Assembly (NCBI RefSeq): GCF_002088275.1
Contig: NZ_AQQS01000030.1
Location: 1-64,000 of the forward strand
DNA: 64,000 bases
Source: Aurantimonas sp. 22II-16-19i
Lineage (GTDB): Bacteria > Pseudomonadota > Alphaproteobacteria > Rhizobiales > Rhizobiaceae
Direction of reading: 5' to 3'
Part shown: positions 57,800 through 64,000 of the stretch, in pieces
How positions within the stretch are numbered: position 1 is the first letter of the stretch
Layout: every line of letters starts with the position of its first letter
The notes under the pieces: model-generated
The model's database searches: none
The model's input: the letters and a program-made list of their open reading frames with translations, nothing else
What the model was told of the DNA's origin: nothing
Program-made: the position numbers and the translations under genes

Positions 57800-58861
57800 A
57801 TGGCCTGGGAAACCGTCGTTCTCGAAGTGGCCGGCAAGCCGCTGGCCTTCACGCGCGTCGAATTGCGGGTGTCGGCCGAGGAGGTGTCTCGGGAAGCGTC
57901 CTTCGATATCGTCTGGGTCCAGCCGGGGCCGCCCTGCGGGCCGGACGAAGAGGCCAAGATCACCGTCTCGGGGGAACTCTGGCTGACCGGCTACACGCGG
58001 GATGTCCGGGGCTCGCTGTCGACCGATCGGCGGTCCTACGCCCTCACGGTTGTGTCGAAGTCCGTCGATGCCACGGAGGCCTCTGTGGACCATCCGACGG
58101 GGCTGGCGAAAGACCTTGATCTGAAGGGCATCGCAGAGACCTTCGACACGCTGGGCATCGGGATCGAATCGACGATCAAGACAGCGAAGAAGAAGCTTCA
58201 CAAGCTGCGGATCGGGGAGACGCTGTTCCAGACGCTGGAGACCGACGCGCGGGCGCTGGGCGTCCTGATCCACGACACCGCCGAGGGCAAGCTGAAGCTT
58301 TCCAAGGGTCCGGACGGCAAGGTGGCCGGCGCGCTGCGCGAGGGCGTCAACATCGAGCAGGCGTCGGCGACGATCTCCGGGCGCGGCACCTTCTCGGAAA
58401 TCAAGGTCCGGGGGCAGGCATCAGAGGGCACGTCGAAGACGGCGCTGCGGCCCGTCGGCGAGGCATCGGCCGGTGGCAAGCGCAAGCGGCCCCTGATCAA
58501 GGTTCACGAGGGCGAGGCGACGAGCGAGCGGCTGAAGGATCGGGCGGCCTGGGAAGCCAAGCGCGCGGCCGGATCGGCGAAGGAATGCACCGTGACGACG
58601 CCGGGCTGGCGCTCCAACGGGCAGCTGTTCGAGGCGAACAAGACGATCGAGACCATCATCCCGGCCTTTGGGATCGAGCAGCAGATGACCATCGCCAGCA
58701 TCGTGTTCGAGCAAGAGGCTTCTGACGGGCAGGGCGGCGGCACCAAGGCGACGCTGACGCTCAAGGATCCCCGCGCGCTCGGCGGCGAGAACCCGCGCGG
58801 CAAGAGCGCTGACAGCTGGTCGGCGCCGGCGGTGCCGATCCCGACCTTCCGGGCGGACTGA
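57800..58861 (+). CDS. Baseplate hub protein (Mu gp44/P-like)
   Basis: 353 residues. VVLEVAGKPLAFTRVELRVS, GELWLTGYTRDVRGSLSTDR, YALTVVSKSVDATEASVDHP, TFDTLGIGIESTIKTAKKKL and LFQTLETDARALGVLIHDTA match late-control/gpP-type hub proteins. It joins the tube to the spike. Confidence 0.82.
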   Translation: MAWETVVLEVAGKPLAFTRVELRVSAEEVSREASFDIVWVQPGPPCGPDEEAKITVSGELWLTGYTRDVRGSLSTDRRSYALTVVSKSVDATEASVDHPTGLAKDLDLKGIAETFDTLGIGIESTIKTAKKKLHKLRIGETLFQTLETDARALGVLIHDTAEGKLKLSKGPDGKVAGALREGVNIEQASATISGRGTFSEIKVRGQASEGTSKTALRPVGEASAGGKRKRPLIKVHEGEATSERLKDRAAWEAKRAAGSAKECTVTTPGWRSNGQLFEANKTIETIIPAFGIEQQMTIASIVFEQEASDGQGGGTKATLTLKDPRALGGENPRGKSADSWSAPAVPIPTFRAD

Positions 58862-58869
58862 GGAACACC

Positions 58870-59355
58870 ATGGCCGACAGCGGTTTCACGCGCTTCGAAC
58901 TGGACGGGTCGGTTGACCACCGGGGCGGGCAGCAGTTCGTCAACGGCAAGGGCTTTGCCGGCGACGGCTACGAGAGCGTCCACCGGATCGAGCCGCATGG
59001 CTTCGCCTCGCACCCGGTCGCGGGCGGCATCGGGCTTTTGACGGGCGTCCGGGGCAATCGGGACTCGGCCTATGTGGTCGGCGGCGAGAACCCGTCGTTG
59101 CGGCCGCAGGGCGATTTCCTGACCGCAGGCGGCACGGCGATCTATGACGCGGCGGGCAACATCGTTTCCATCGTCTCGGCCAAGATCCGAATTGTCCACT
59201 CTGCGGAAATCCGGCTGACGGCGCCGCAGATCATCCTCGAAGGGGAGGTTCACATCGGCGGCGAGGGCGGCGTGCCGGCTTCCATGCAGGGGACGATCGA
59301 CAGCGATGGCGACGTCGATATCAGCGGCTTCGCGACGAAGGTGTTCCTGACGTGA
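58870..59355 (+). CDS. Baseplate spike protein (Mu gp45/gpV-like)
   Basis: 161 residues. GFTRFELDGSVDHRGGQQFV, GFASHPVAGGIGLLTGVRGN, AYVVGGENPSLRPQGDFLTA and a C-terminal beta-helix region (AEIRLTAPQIILEGEVHIGG). Forms the membrane-piercing tip. Its stop overlaps the next GTG. Confidence 0.85.
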   Translation: MADSGFTRFELDGSVDHRGGQQFVNGKGFAGDGYESVHRIEPHGFASHPVAGGIGLLTGVRGNRDSAYVVGGENPSLRPQGDFLTAGGTAIYDAAGNIVSIVSAKIRIVHSAEIRLTAPQIILEGEVHIGGEGGVPASMQGTIDSDGDVDISGFATKVFLT

Positions 59356-59876
59356 GGATCATCCCGCTTTCCGAGGCCGAGGAGCCGCAGCTCTCGCCCG
59401 ACATCGTCTGGAACGGCGAGACCGGCGACCTGGCGCTGTCGGCTCTGACAGACCCGATCAACCCGTCCGGGCTGAAGGCCGACCAGCCGCTGCAGACGGC
59501 TGTGATCATCGCGCTGATGACCGATACCCGGGTCGATCCGACCGAGCTTCGGGACGGCGACCGGAACCAGGGCTGGCCCGGCGACGGCTTCGACCTCGAG
59601 CCGGGCGAGCATGCGCTGGGCTCCAAGCTATGGCTCCTGCGCCGCGCAGCGCTCACGCCGGACATCGAACAACGGGCCGAGGAATACGCGACGATCGCCC
59701 TGCAGCCATTGATTGATCAGAGGGTGTTCGTCCGCTTCGACGTGGTGGCCAAGGCCGCCAACGCCCGCAACCGCCTCGATCTCACCGTCGCCGGCTACGG
59801 TCGGGACGGGGCGGTCAAATATCACGAACGCTTTGCAGTCCTATGGGATGCTCTCGATGCCCTATCAGCCGCGTGA
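59352..59876 (+). CDS. Baseplate protein (Mu gp46-like)
   Basis: 174 residues from GTG 59352. SPDIVWNGETGDLALSALTD, LQTAVIIALMTDTRVDPTEL, NQGWPGDGFDLEPGEHALGS and KLWLLRRAALTPDIEQRAEE are hallmark gp46/gpW segments (LMTD.RA...D..GWWGD). Overlaps the next gene by 20 bp. Confidence 0.85.
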   Translation: MRIIPLSEAEEPQLSPDIVWNGETGDLALSALTDPINPSGLKADQPLQTAVIIALMTDTRVDPTELRDGDRNQGWPGDGFDLEPGEHALGSKLWLLRRAALTPDIEQRAEEYATIALQPLIDQRVFVRFDVVAKAANARNRLDLTVAGYGRDGAVKYHERFAVLWDALDALSAA

Positions 59877-60936
59877 CCTGACGACGATCCACCGGCAGGT
59901 GCGCGGCGCGATCCGCCAGTATCTCCCCGGGACCGACGCCGGCATCAAGGGCAACGTGCTCTATGTCATCGGCAAGGTCGAGGCCATGCTGGTCGAGCTC
60001 TACGACCAGCGGCTCGGATGGATCTCCAAGCAGCTGCACCTCCATTCGGCCACCGACGAGCGGACGATCGAGGCGCATGCCGCCGAATACCAGATCATCC
60101 GCAAGGCGGCGACGGCGGCCACGGGGCTGATCACCGGCACAGGAACGCCGGACCGGGCCTATCCTGCCGGCATCCGCTTCCTGTCGGCGGACCAGACCTA
60201 TGTGACGACGGCGCCGGCCACCGCCACCAATCTCGGCGCGGTCACCTTCACCGTCGTCTCGGAGGCGACGGGCGCGGCGGCAAACCGCGAGGCGGCGGGG
60301 GCCATGCTCCTCGCCGATGCCGGGCTTTATCCGTCGCTGGGCGACACCTTTCTCGTCGGGGATGCCGGGCTCGGCGGCGGCGCCGACCGCGAGGACATCG
60401 AAAGCCTCCGCGCCCGCGCGCTGGACCGCAAGCGACGGCCACCGCAAGGTGGATCGCTGTCCGATTACGAGCAGTTCGCCCTTGCCGTTCCCGGCGTCGT
60501 CAAGGCATGGGCCTACCGGATGCAGGATTCCATCGGCTCGATCGGGGTGTTCTTCCTGTTCGAAGGCCGCACCAATCTCATCCCGGAGGCGGCCGACGCC
60601 ACCGTGGTGACGGCGGCAATCGATGCGCGGCGGATGATCCGGGTCGATGCCCTGGCGCTGGCGCCGGTGGCCGTCGCGGTGCCGGTGACGATCTCCGGGC
60701 TCAATCAGGACACGGCCGACATCCGGGCCTCGATCTCGGCGGCGATCAAGGCGATGTTGCTCGAGCGGGCCTATCCCTCGATGCCGGGCGACATCTTCAT
60801 CCTGTCGCGGTCGTGGATCGGCGAGGCCATCTCCGGCGTCACCGGCGAGGACCGGCATGTGCTCGTCGCGCCGGTCGCAGACATCACCTTCGCTCCCGGA
60901 GACTATCCGGTGCTGGGAACCGTGACCTATGCGTGA
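59857..60936 (+). CDS. Baseplate J protein (Mu gp47-like)
   Basis: 359 residues from ATG 59857; ATG 59848 is also in frame. TTIHRQVRGAIRQYLPGTDA, LHLHSATDERTIEAHAAEYQ, REDIESLRARALDRKRRPPQ and GSLSDYEQFALAVPGVVKAW are typical baseplate J. Forms the wedge that surrounds the hub. Confidence 0.9.
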   Translation: MPYQPRDLTTIHRQVRGAIRQYLPGTDAGIKGNVLYVIGKVEAMLVELYDQRLGWISKQLHLHSATDERTIEAHAAEYQIIRKAATAATGLITGTGTPDRAYPAGIRFLSADQTYVTTAPATATNLGAVTFTVVSEATGAAANREAAGAMLLADAGLYPSLGDTFLVGDAGLGGGADREDIESLRARALDRKRRPPQGGSLSDYEQFALAVPGVVKAWAYRMQDSIGSIGVFFLFEGRTNLIPEAADATVVTAAIDARRMIRVDALALAPVAVAVPVTISGLNQDTADIRASISAAIKAMLLERAYPSMPGDIFILSRSWIGEAISGVTGEDRHVLVAPVADITFAPGDYPVLGTVTYA

Positions 60937-61705
60937 TCCGGCCCGCAACATCTGGACCGAATACGAGCCGGAGGCGACCGGGTCAGAGCTCTATGTCGAT
61001 CGGGCCGATGCGCTGTCCGACCCTGACGTCGAGGATCTTCTGCCGTCAGCGCTGTCGCTGTGGCCCAAGGGAGCCGCCTGGGGCTCGCCGGATGGGCAGG
61101 CCATCGACGAGGGCTCCAACTGGGCGAGGCTCACCCGAGCGCTGCTGGCGCCCGTGGCGGAACTCTATCGCCTGGCCTTTGAGGAATCGAAGGAATGGTT
61201 CGTCCTGTCGCTGCGCGAGCGGCTGGTCGACTGGGAACGGGAATACGGGCTGCCGAGCGACTGCGCCCGACCGAACCAGAGCTACGAGACCCGGTTCTAT
61301 ACGCTGCTCAACAAGGTCCGCTCGACCGGTACGATCACGCCGCAGGACTTCGTCCGGCTGGCGCACTTCGCCGGCTTCCGGATCAAGATCGAGGAGCGTT
61401 TCGCCTTTCGCTGCGGCTTTTCCCGCTGCGGTGGCGAGCACTTCCTCGGGGGCTACGATCAGGAGGCCTACTGGGTCGTGCATGTCTACGACCTTCGCCG
61501 GGAGTATTTCCGGGTCGGCAAGAGCCGGGTCGGCCGCGACCCGCTGTTCGAAGTCGTCGGCATGCAGGAGCTGATCTGCCTGTTCGAGGCGGTGGAGCCG
61601 GCGCCGTTCAAGGCGGTGTTCCGGCTCGTCGGCGAGGCTGTCCCGACATACACGACATGGCCCGAGATCTGGCATGCCGCACCATGGGGCATCTACGACG
61701 TCTGA
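60929..61705 (+). CDS. DUF2313 tail protein (Mu gp48-like)
   Basis: 258 residues. LLPSALSLWPKGAAWGSPDG, WARLTRALLAPVAELYRLAF, LVDWEREYGLPSDCARPNQS and FYTLLNKVRSTGTITPQDFV. Wedge/fibre-connector protein. A terminator-like hairpin follows at 61736. Confidence 0.88.
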   Translation: MRDPARNIWTEYEPEATGSELYVDRADALSDPDVEDLLPSALSLWPKGAAWGSPDGQAIDEGSNWARLTRALLAPVAELYRLAFEESKEWFVLSLRERLVDWEREYGLPSDCARPNQSYETRFYTLLNKVRSTGTITPQDFVRLAHFAGFRIKIEERFAFRCGFSRCGGEHFLGGYDQEAYWVVHVYDLRREYFRVGKSRVGRDPLFEVVGMQELICLFEAVEPAPFKAVFRLVGEAVPTYTTWPEIWHAAPWGIYDV

Positions 61706-61735
61706 CCGCCGAGGCGTCACCACCGATCATGCACG

Positions 61736-61759
61736 GGCTGGCGTTTCGCCGGCCTTTTT
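61736..61759 (+). terminator. Terminator-like hairpin before the tail fibre gene
   Basis: GGCTGGCG, loop TTT, CGCCGGCC, then TTTTT. The 8-bp stem (one G-T) with a T5 run is a good intrinsic terminator, yet fibre genes follow in the same direction. Confidence 0.6.
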
Positions 61760-61777
61760 CATTTCGAAAGGCCGAGG

Positions 61778-62719
61778 ATGAAATACTACCCGCCCTACGT
61801 CCCCGGGGGAAACCCGAACCCGGGCGCGTCCTATGTCGACGAGGACACGCCGGGAGCCATCCTGGGCTCGGTGCCGCCAGCCAAGGCGCTCGAGCATCCC
61901 CAGCGCGAGATCACCTTCGTGATCGACAGCGTGCTCGGCGACGGCAGCTTTGCCAGCGGGCAGGATGCCGGCGACACGACGCAGCTCTATCAGGCGATCG
62001 GGACCATGATCGCCGATGCCGCGCCGACGCTGCCGACCATCCGCCCTTCCAACATTCCCGTGCTCGGCTGGCAGTCGGTCCAGCCAGGGGCGCCCGCCGA
62101 GGGGGACCGCTATATCGTGGCCGCCGGCCCATCGGCGGACTGGACCGGGCAGGCCCAGAAGATCGCCATCTATACCTCGGGAACCTGGATATTCGAGAGT
62201 GCGGTCAGGGGGCAGATCGCCAGCTACCGGGACGCGGCGAACCGTCTCGCGCAGATCTGGTTCAACGGCACGGCATGGGTGTCACAGTCCGATACGAGGA
62301 CATGGCGCCTGATCGGCACCACGGTCTCGATCCCGGCGAGCGTGCGCACGGTGATCACCGGCTACGGGTCATCCAGCAGCACGCTCATCGACTCCGTCAT
62401 CAACACTGCCGCGGGCACGGTGACCATCGGTCCCATCGATGCCGGCTGGTGGGTCATCTCGTGCGGGGCGGCGACGGCTCCGGGCGTCAACACCAACATC
62501 GAGTCCCTCGACATCCAGGTGAACGGCTCGTTCATCGCGCGCTCGTCCGTCAGTGCGGGGGGCGACTTCAGCCTGATGGACAGGGCCGTTGCGACGATCA
62601 CGCAACTGTCGGCCGGTGATGTGGTGACGAACGCCTTCTACCAGGAGAACGCCGGCGCGCTGGGCACACCGCTCGCCGGAACGGTGAACTTCCTGTCTGC
62701 AGCGAGGATCGGATCCTGA
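61778..62719 (+). CDS. Tail fibre protein with DUF2793-like domain
   Basis: 313 residues. The N-terminus PPYVPGGNPNPGASYVDEDT, then GSVPPAKALEHPQREITFVI binds the baseplate. Residues about 88-150 (IPVLGWQSVQPGAPAEGDRY, IVAAGPSADWTGQAQKIAIY) are DUF2793-like. The C-terminal 120 residues are beta-rich, with DRAVATITQLSAGDVVTNAF recalling a C1q/TNF-like head that could bind the cell surface. Confidence 0.8.
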   Translation: MKYYPPYVPGGNPNPGASYVDEDTPGAILGSVPPAKALEHPQREITFVIDSVLGDGSFASGQDAGDTTQLYQAIGTMIADAAPTLPTIRPSNIPVLGWQSVQPGAPAEGDRYIVAAGPSADWTGQAQKIAIYTSGTWIFESAVRGQIASYRDAANRLAQIWFNGTAWVSQSDTRTWRLIGTTVSIPASVRTVITGYGSSSSTLIDSVINTAAGTVTIGPIDAGWWVISCGAATAPGVNTNIESLDIQVNGSFIARSSVSAGGDFSLMDRAVATITQLSAGDVVTNAFYQENAGALGTPLAGTVNFLSAARIGS

Positions 62720-63288
62720 TGATGTCGACTGTCCATTTCGATGACGCGCGGACCATGCGTGTCGCGGTGCAGGCTCTGCCGGTAGCCGATCGTGACCGCG
62801 TGACCGCAACGCCGGTCGAGACCGGCTACGACCTCAACGTCCCGGACGACCTCCTCCCGAAGATGCGGGGTGTCGACATGGCTGCCGCACTCGTCGCCGA
62901 CCACCGGGATTGCCTTCTGGCCGCCATCAACGCCAGGCGCGACGCGGTCATCGCCGCGGGCTACCAACACAATTTCGGCGCCACGGCGGGCATCCGACGG
63001 CTCGATCAGCGCGACGCGCGAGACGACACCGCATGGCTTTCCGTGAAACTGCTCGCCTCGGACCTGATCGCGGCGGGGCAGGGCTCGCAGGCAATTCAGA
63101 TCCGCGACGCCGGGAACGAGACATTCTCGACATCGGCCGAAACAGCCGACGCCGCGATGTCCGCCATGGGCGTCTGGCGATCGGCCGTCAGCTCCCATTC
63201 CTGGACGCTCAAGGATGCGGTGAACGCCGCTGCCGACGAGGCCGCGCTCGACGCCATCGACATTACCGAAGGATGGCCGGGAGACTGA
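62719..63288 (+). CDS. DUF4376-like tail fibre-associated protein
   Basis: 189 residues; ATG 62722 is an equally possible start. DHRDCLLAAINARRDAVIAA, GYQHNFGATAGIRRLDQRDA, IQIRDAGNETFSTSAETADA and WRSAVSSHSWTLKDAVNAAA resemble DUF4376 proteins near phage fibre genes, often fused to fibre-assembly factors. Confidence 0.65.
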   Translation: MMSTVHFDDARTMRVAVQALPVADRDRVTATPVETGYDLNVPDDLLPKMRGVDMAAALVADHRDCLLAAINARRDAVIAAGYQHNFGATAGIRRLDQRDARDDTAWLSVKLLASDLIAAGQGSQAIQIRDAGNETFSTSAETADAAMSAMGVWRSAVSSHSWTLKDAVNAAADEAALDAIDITEGWPGD

Positions 63289-63290
63289 CC

Positions 63291-63719
63291 ATGTCGAACA
63301 CTCCGAAGCGCACTGGTCCTGTCGTGGCCGATCTGTCGCGTCGCGTGAAGACGATCGAGGAAGCACCGCCGCCGGTCGCTGTTCCCGGGCCGCAGGGAGA
63401 ACCGGGGCCAAAGGGTGACCCCGGCACCGCAGGCACAGCGGGCCGCCCGAAGCGCGTCGAGCACCACACGGGCACCGTTTCCGGCAGCCAGGGCGTCGCC
63501 ATCGTCACCTTTGCACCTCCGTTCGCCGTCCCGCCGCTCTGCACCGTCATCGATGGCTGGGAAGGCACCCAGCAGATCACCGGTGCCGTGACGGCCACAA
63601 CCACGACGTCCGCCACGGGTTCGGTCCGCCGCAGCCGCGGCACACTCGCGCTCAGCGCCGGCCCCTTCGAGACGGCGCCCGCCGGCACGACCGTGAAGGT
63701 CCAAGCCATCGGCGACTGA
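63291..63719 (+). CDS. Short fibre-like protein with collagen-type segment
   Basis: 142 residues. VPGPQGEPGPKGDPGTAGTA contains Gly-X-Y triplets, then a beta-rich domain (VAIVTFAPPFAVPPLCTVID, GAVTATTTTSATGSVRRSRG) of a type seen at the end of phage fibres. Probably trimeric. Confidence 0.7.
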   Translation: MSNTPKRTGPVVADLSRRVKTIEEAPPPVAVPGPQGEPGPKGDPGTAGTAGRPKRVEHHTGTVSGSQGVAIVTFAPPFAVPPLCTVIDGWEGTQQITGAVTATTTTSATGSVRRSRGTLALSAGPFETAPAGTTVKVQAIGD

Positions 63720-63752
63720 TCGCCAGCCAAGCCATGCCACCCCGACATCCAG

Positions 63753-63774
63753 GCCCGTCATCGCGCGGGCTTTT
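63753..63774 (+). terminator. Weak terminator-like hairpin
   Basis: GCCCG and CGGGC arms with an 8-nt loop followed by TTTT, 15 bp before the next gene. Confidence 0.35.
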
Positions 63775-63788
63775 CCATGGGATGAACC

Positions 63789-64000
63789 ATGTCCGATTTC
63801 GACCCGCCGGCATTTCCTCCGGCCATCGACGACCGCACGCCGAATTACGGCCTGCCGCTGGTGCACAGGGACAACTATGCGAAGGAGACGGACACCTACC
63901 GTCTGCGCTCGGCCATCCACGCGATCGACGCAAAGATGGCCGAGATCGCCAGTGGCGTCCGGCGTGCTCTTGTGCTTGCTGGACAGTCTAATCCTGCGTC
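63789..64000 (+). CDS. Tail-associated protein, start of a possible SASA/SGNH esterase (3' truncated by window)
   Basis: About 70 codons are in the window. The first 50 residues (SDFDPPAFPPAIDDRTPNYG, LPLVHRDNYAKETDTYRLRS) look like a fibre adaptor. VRRALVLAGQSNPA then begins; AGQSN is the block I motif of sialate-O-acetylesterase-type SGNH hydrolases with the nucleophile Ser. It might deacetylate host surface glycans. The rest lies beyond 64000. Confidence 0.55.
   Translation, partial: MSDFDPPAFPPAIDDRTPNYGLPLVHRDNYAKETDTYRLRSAIHAIDAKMAEIASGVRRALVLAGQSNPA

Larger units (their letters stand above)
19346..64000. mobile_element. Prophage (lambda-like head, Mu-like contractile tail), right end beyond window
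   Basis: From the tRNA-Ser att core the genes run: integrase, excisionase-like, early leftward operon, CI/Cro-like switch, modification and replication genes, terminase, capsid, contractile tail and fibres. At least 44.6 kb is in the window. No structural gene is broken, so it may be intact. Lysis genes and the second att site are not included. Confidence 0.92.

Overview
The window is GC-rich DNA with alphaproteobacterial gene content (a CheW/CheR/CheB cluster of rhizobial type, an S24-type phage repressor, prophage families common in Hyphomicrobiales). I infer a motile member of the Hyphomicrobiales (Rhizobiales), possibly near Aurantimonadaceae/Rhizobiaceae. Species cannot be named from the sequence.

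Layout. (1) 1-5008: chromosomal chemotaxis operon on the + strand: the 3' end of a chemoreceptor gene, cheW, cheR, cheB and a large MCP-like coiled-coil protein. (2) 5302-6629: an IS256-family element with 59-bp terminal inverted repeats and an 8-bp target duplication. Its transposase has an in-frame TAG before the catalytic glutamate. (3) 6792-19362: a 12.6-kb genomic island bounded by a 17-bp direct repeat that equals the 3' end of a tRNA-Ser(GCU) gene. It carries a DUF6538-type tyrosine integrase, a Rep-like protein, a tyrosine recombinase with a translationally coupled partner, a full-length flagellin gene, a superfamily I helicase with a small partner gene, an Mrr nuclease fragment, an XRE regulator and a recombinase remnant. 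(4) 19346-64000 and beyond: a prophage integrated in the same tRNA-Ser gene. Only the 3' half of the tRNA lies here, 4 bp from the phage integrase stop.

Prophage organisation. A long leftward early operon (29413 to 19410) of overlapping genes ends in the integrase. It encodes a sliding clamp (DnaN), DUF2303, an HD hydrolase, a Gp37/Gp68-like protein and many small proteins. The switch region (29501-30304) has a CI repressor gene between two mirror-image promoters, each overlapped by 17-bp operators of the form GTAGC(C/G)-N5-(G/C)GCTAC. A rightward block encodes regulators, two DNA methyltransferases, a possible Mom-like GNAT protein, a Toprim primase and a D5/SF3 helicase. It is followed by an array of 9-bp repeats that may be the replication origin, then a strong terminator at 41988-42016. 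The late region has a lambda-like head module (terminase, portal, gpW-like joiner, ClpP-type protease with a nested scaffold, gpD-like decoration protein, gpE-like capsid) joined to a Mu-like contractile tail module (sheath, tube, chaperone with a -1 frameshift, tape measure, baseplate, DUF2313, DUF2793 fibre). Lysis genes and the far attachment site were not seen and probably lie past 64000.

Main points for a second look: two elements stacked in one tRNA-Ser gene; a flagellin gene as island cargo between recombinase copies; REP-like palindromic repeats found only in the prophage early region and often read in frame inside phage proteins; the iteron cluster at 40724-41076; and the helicase/partner pair as a candidate defence system.
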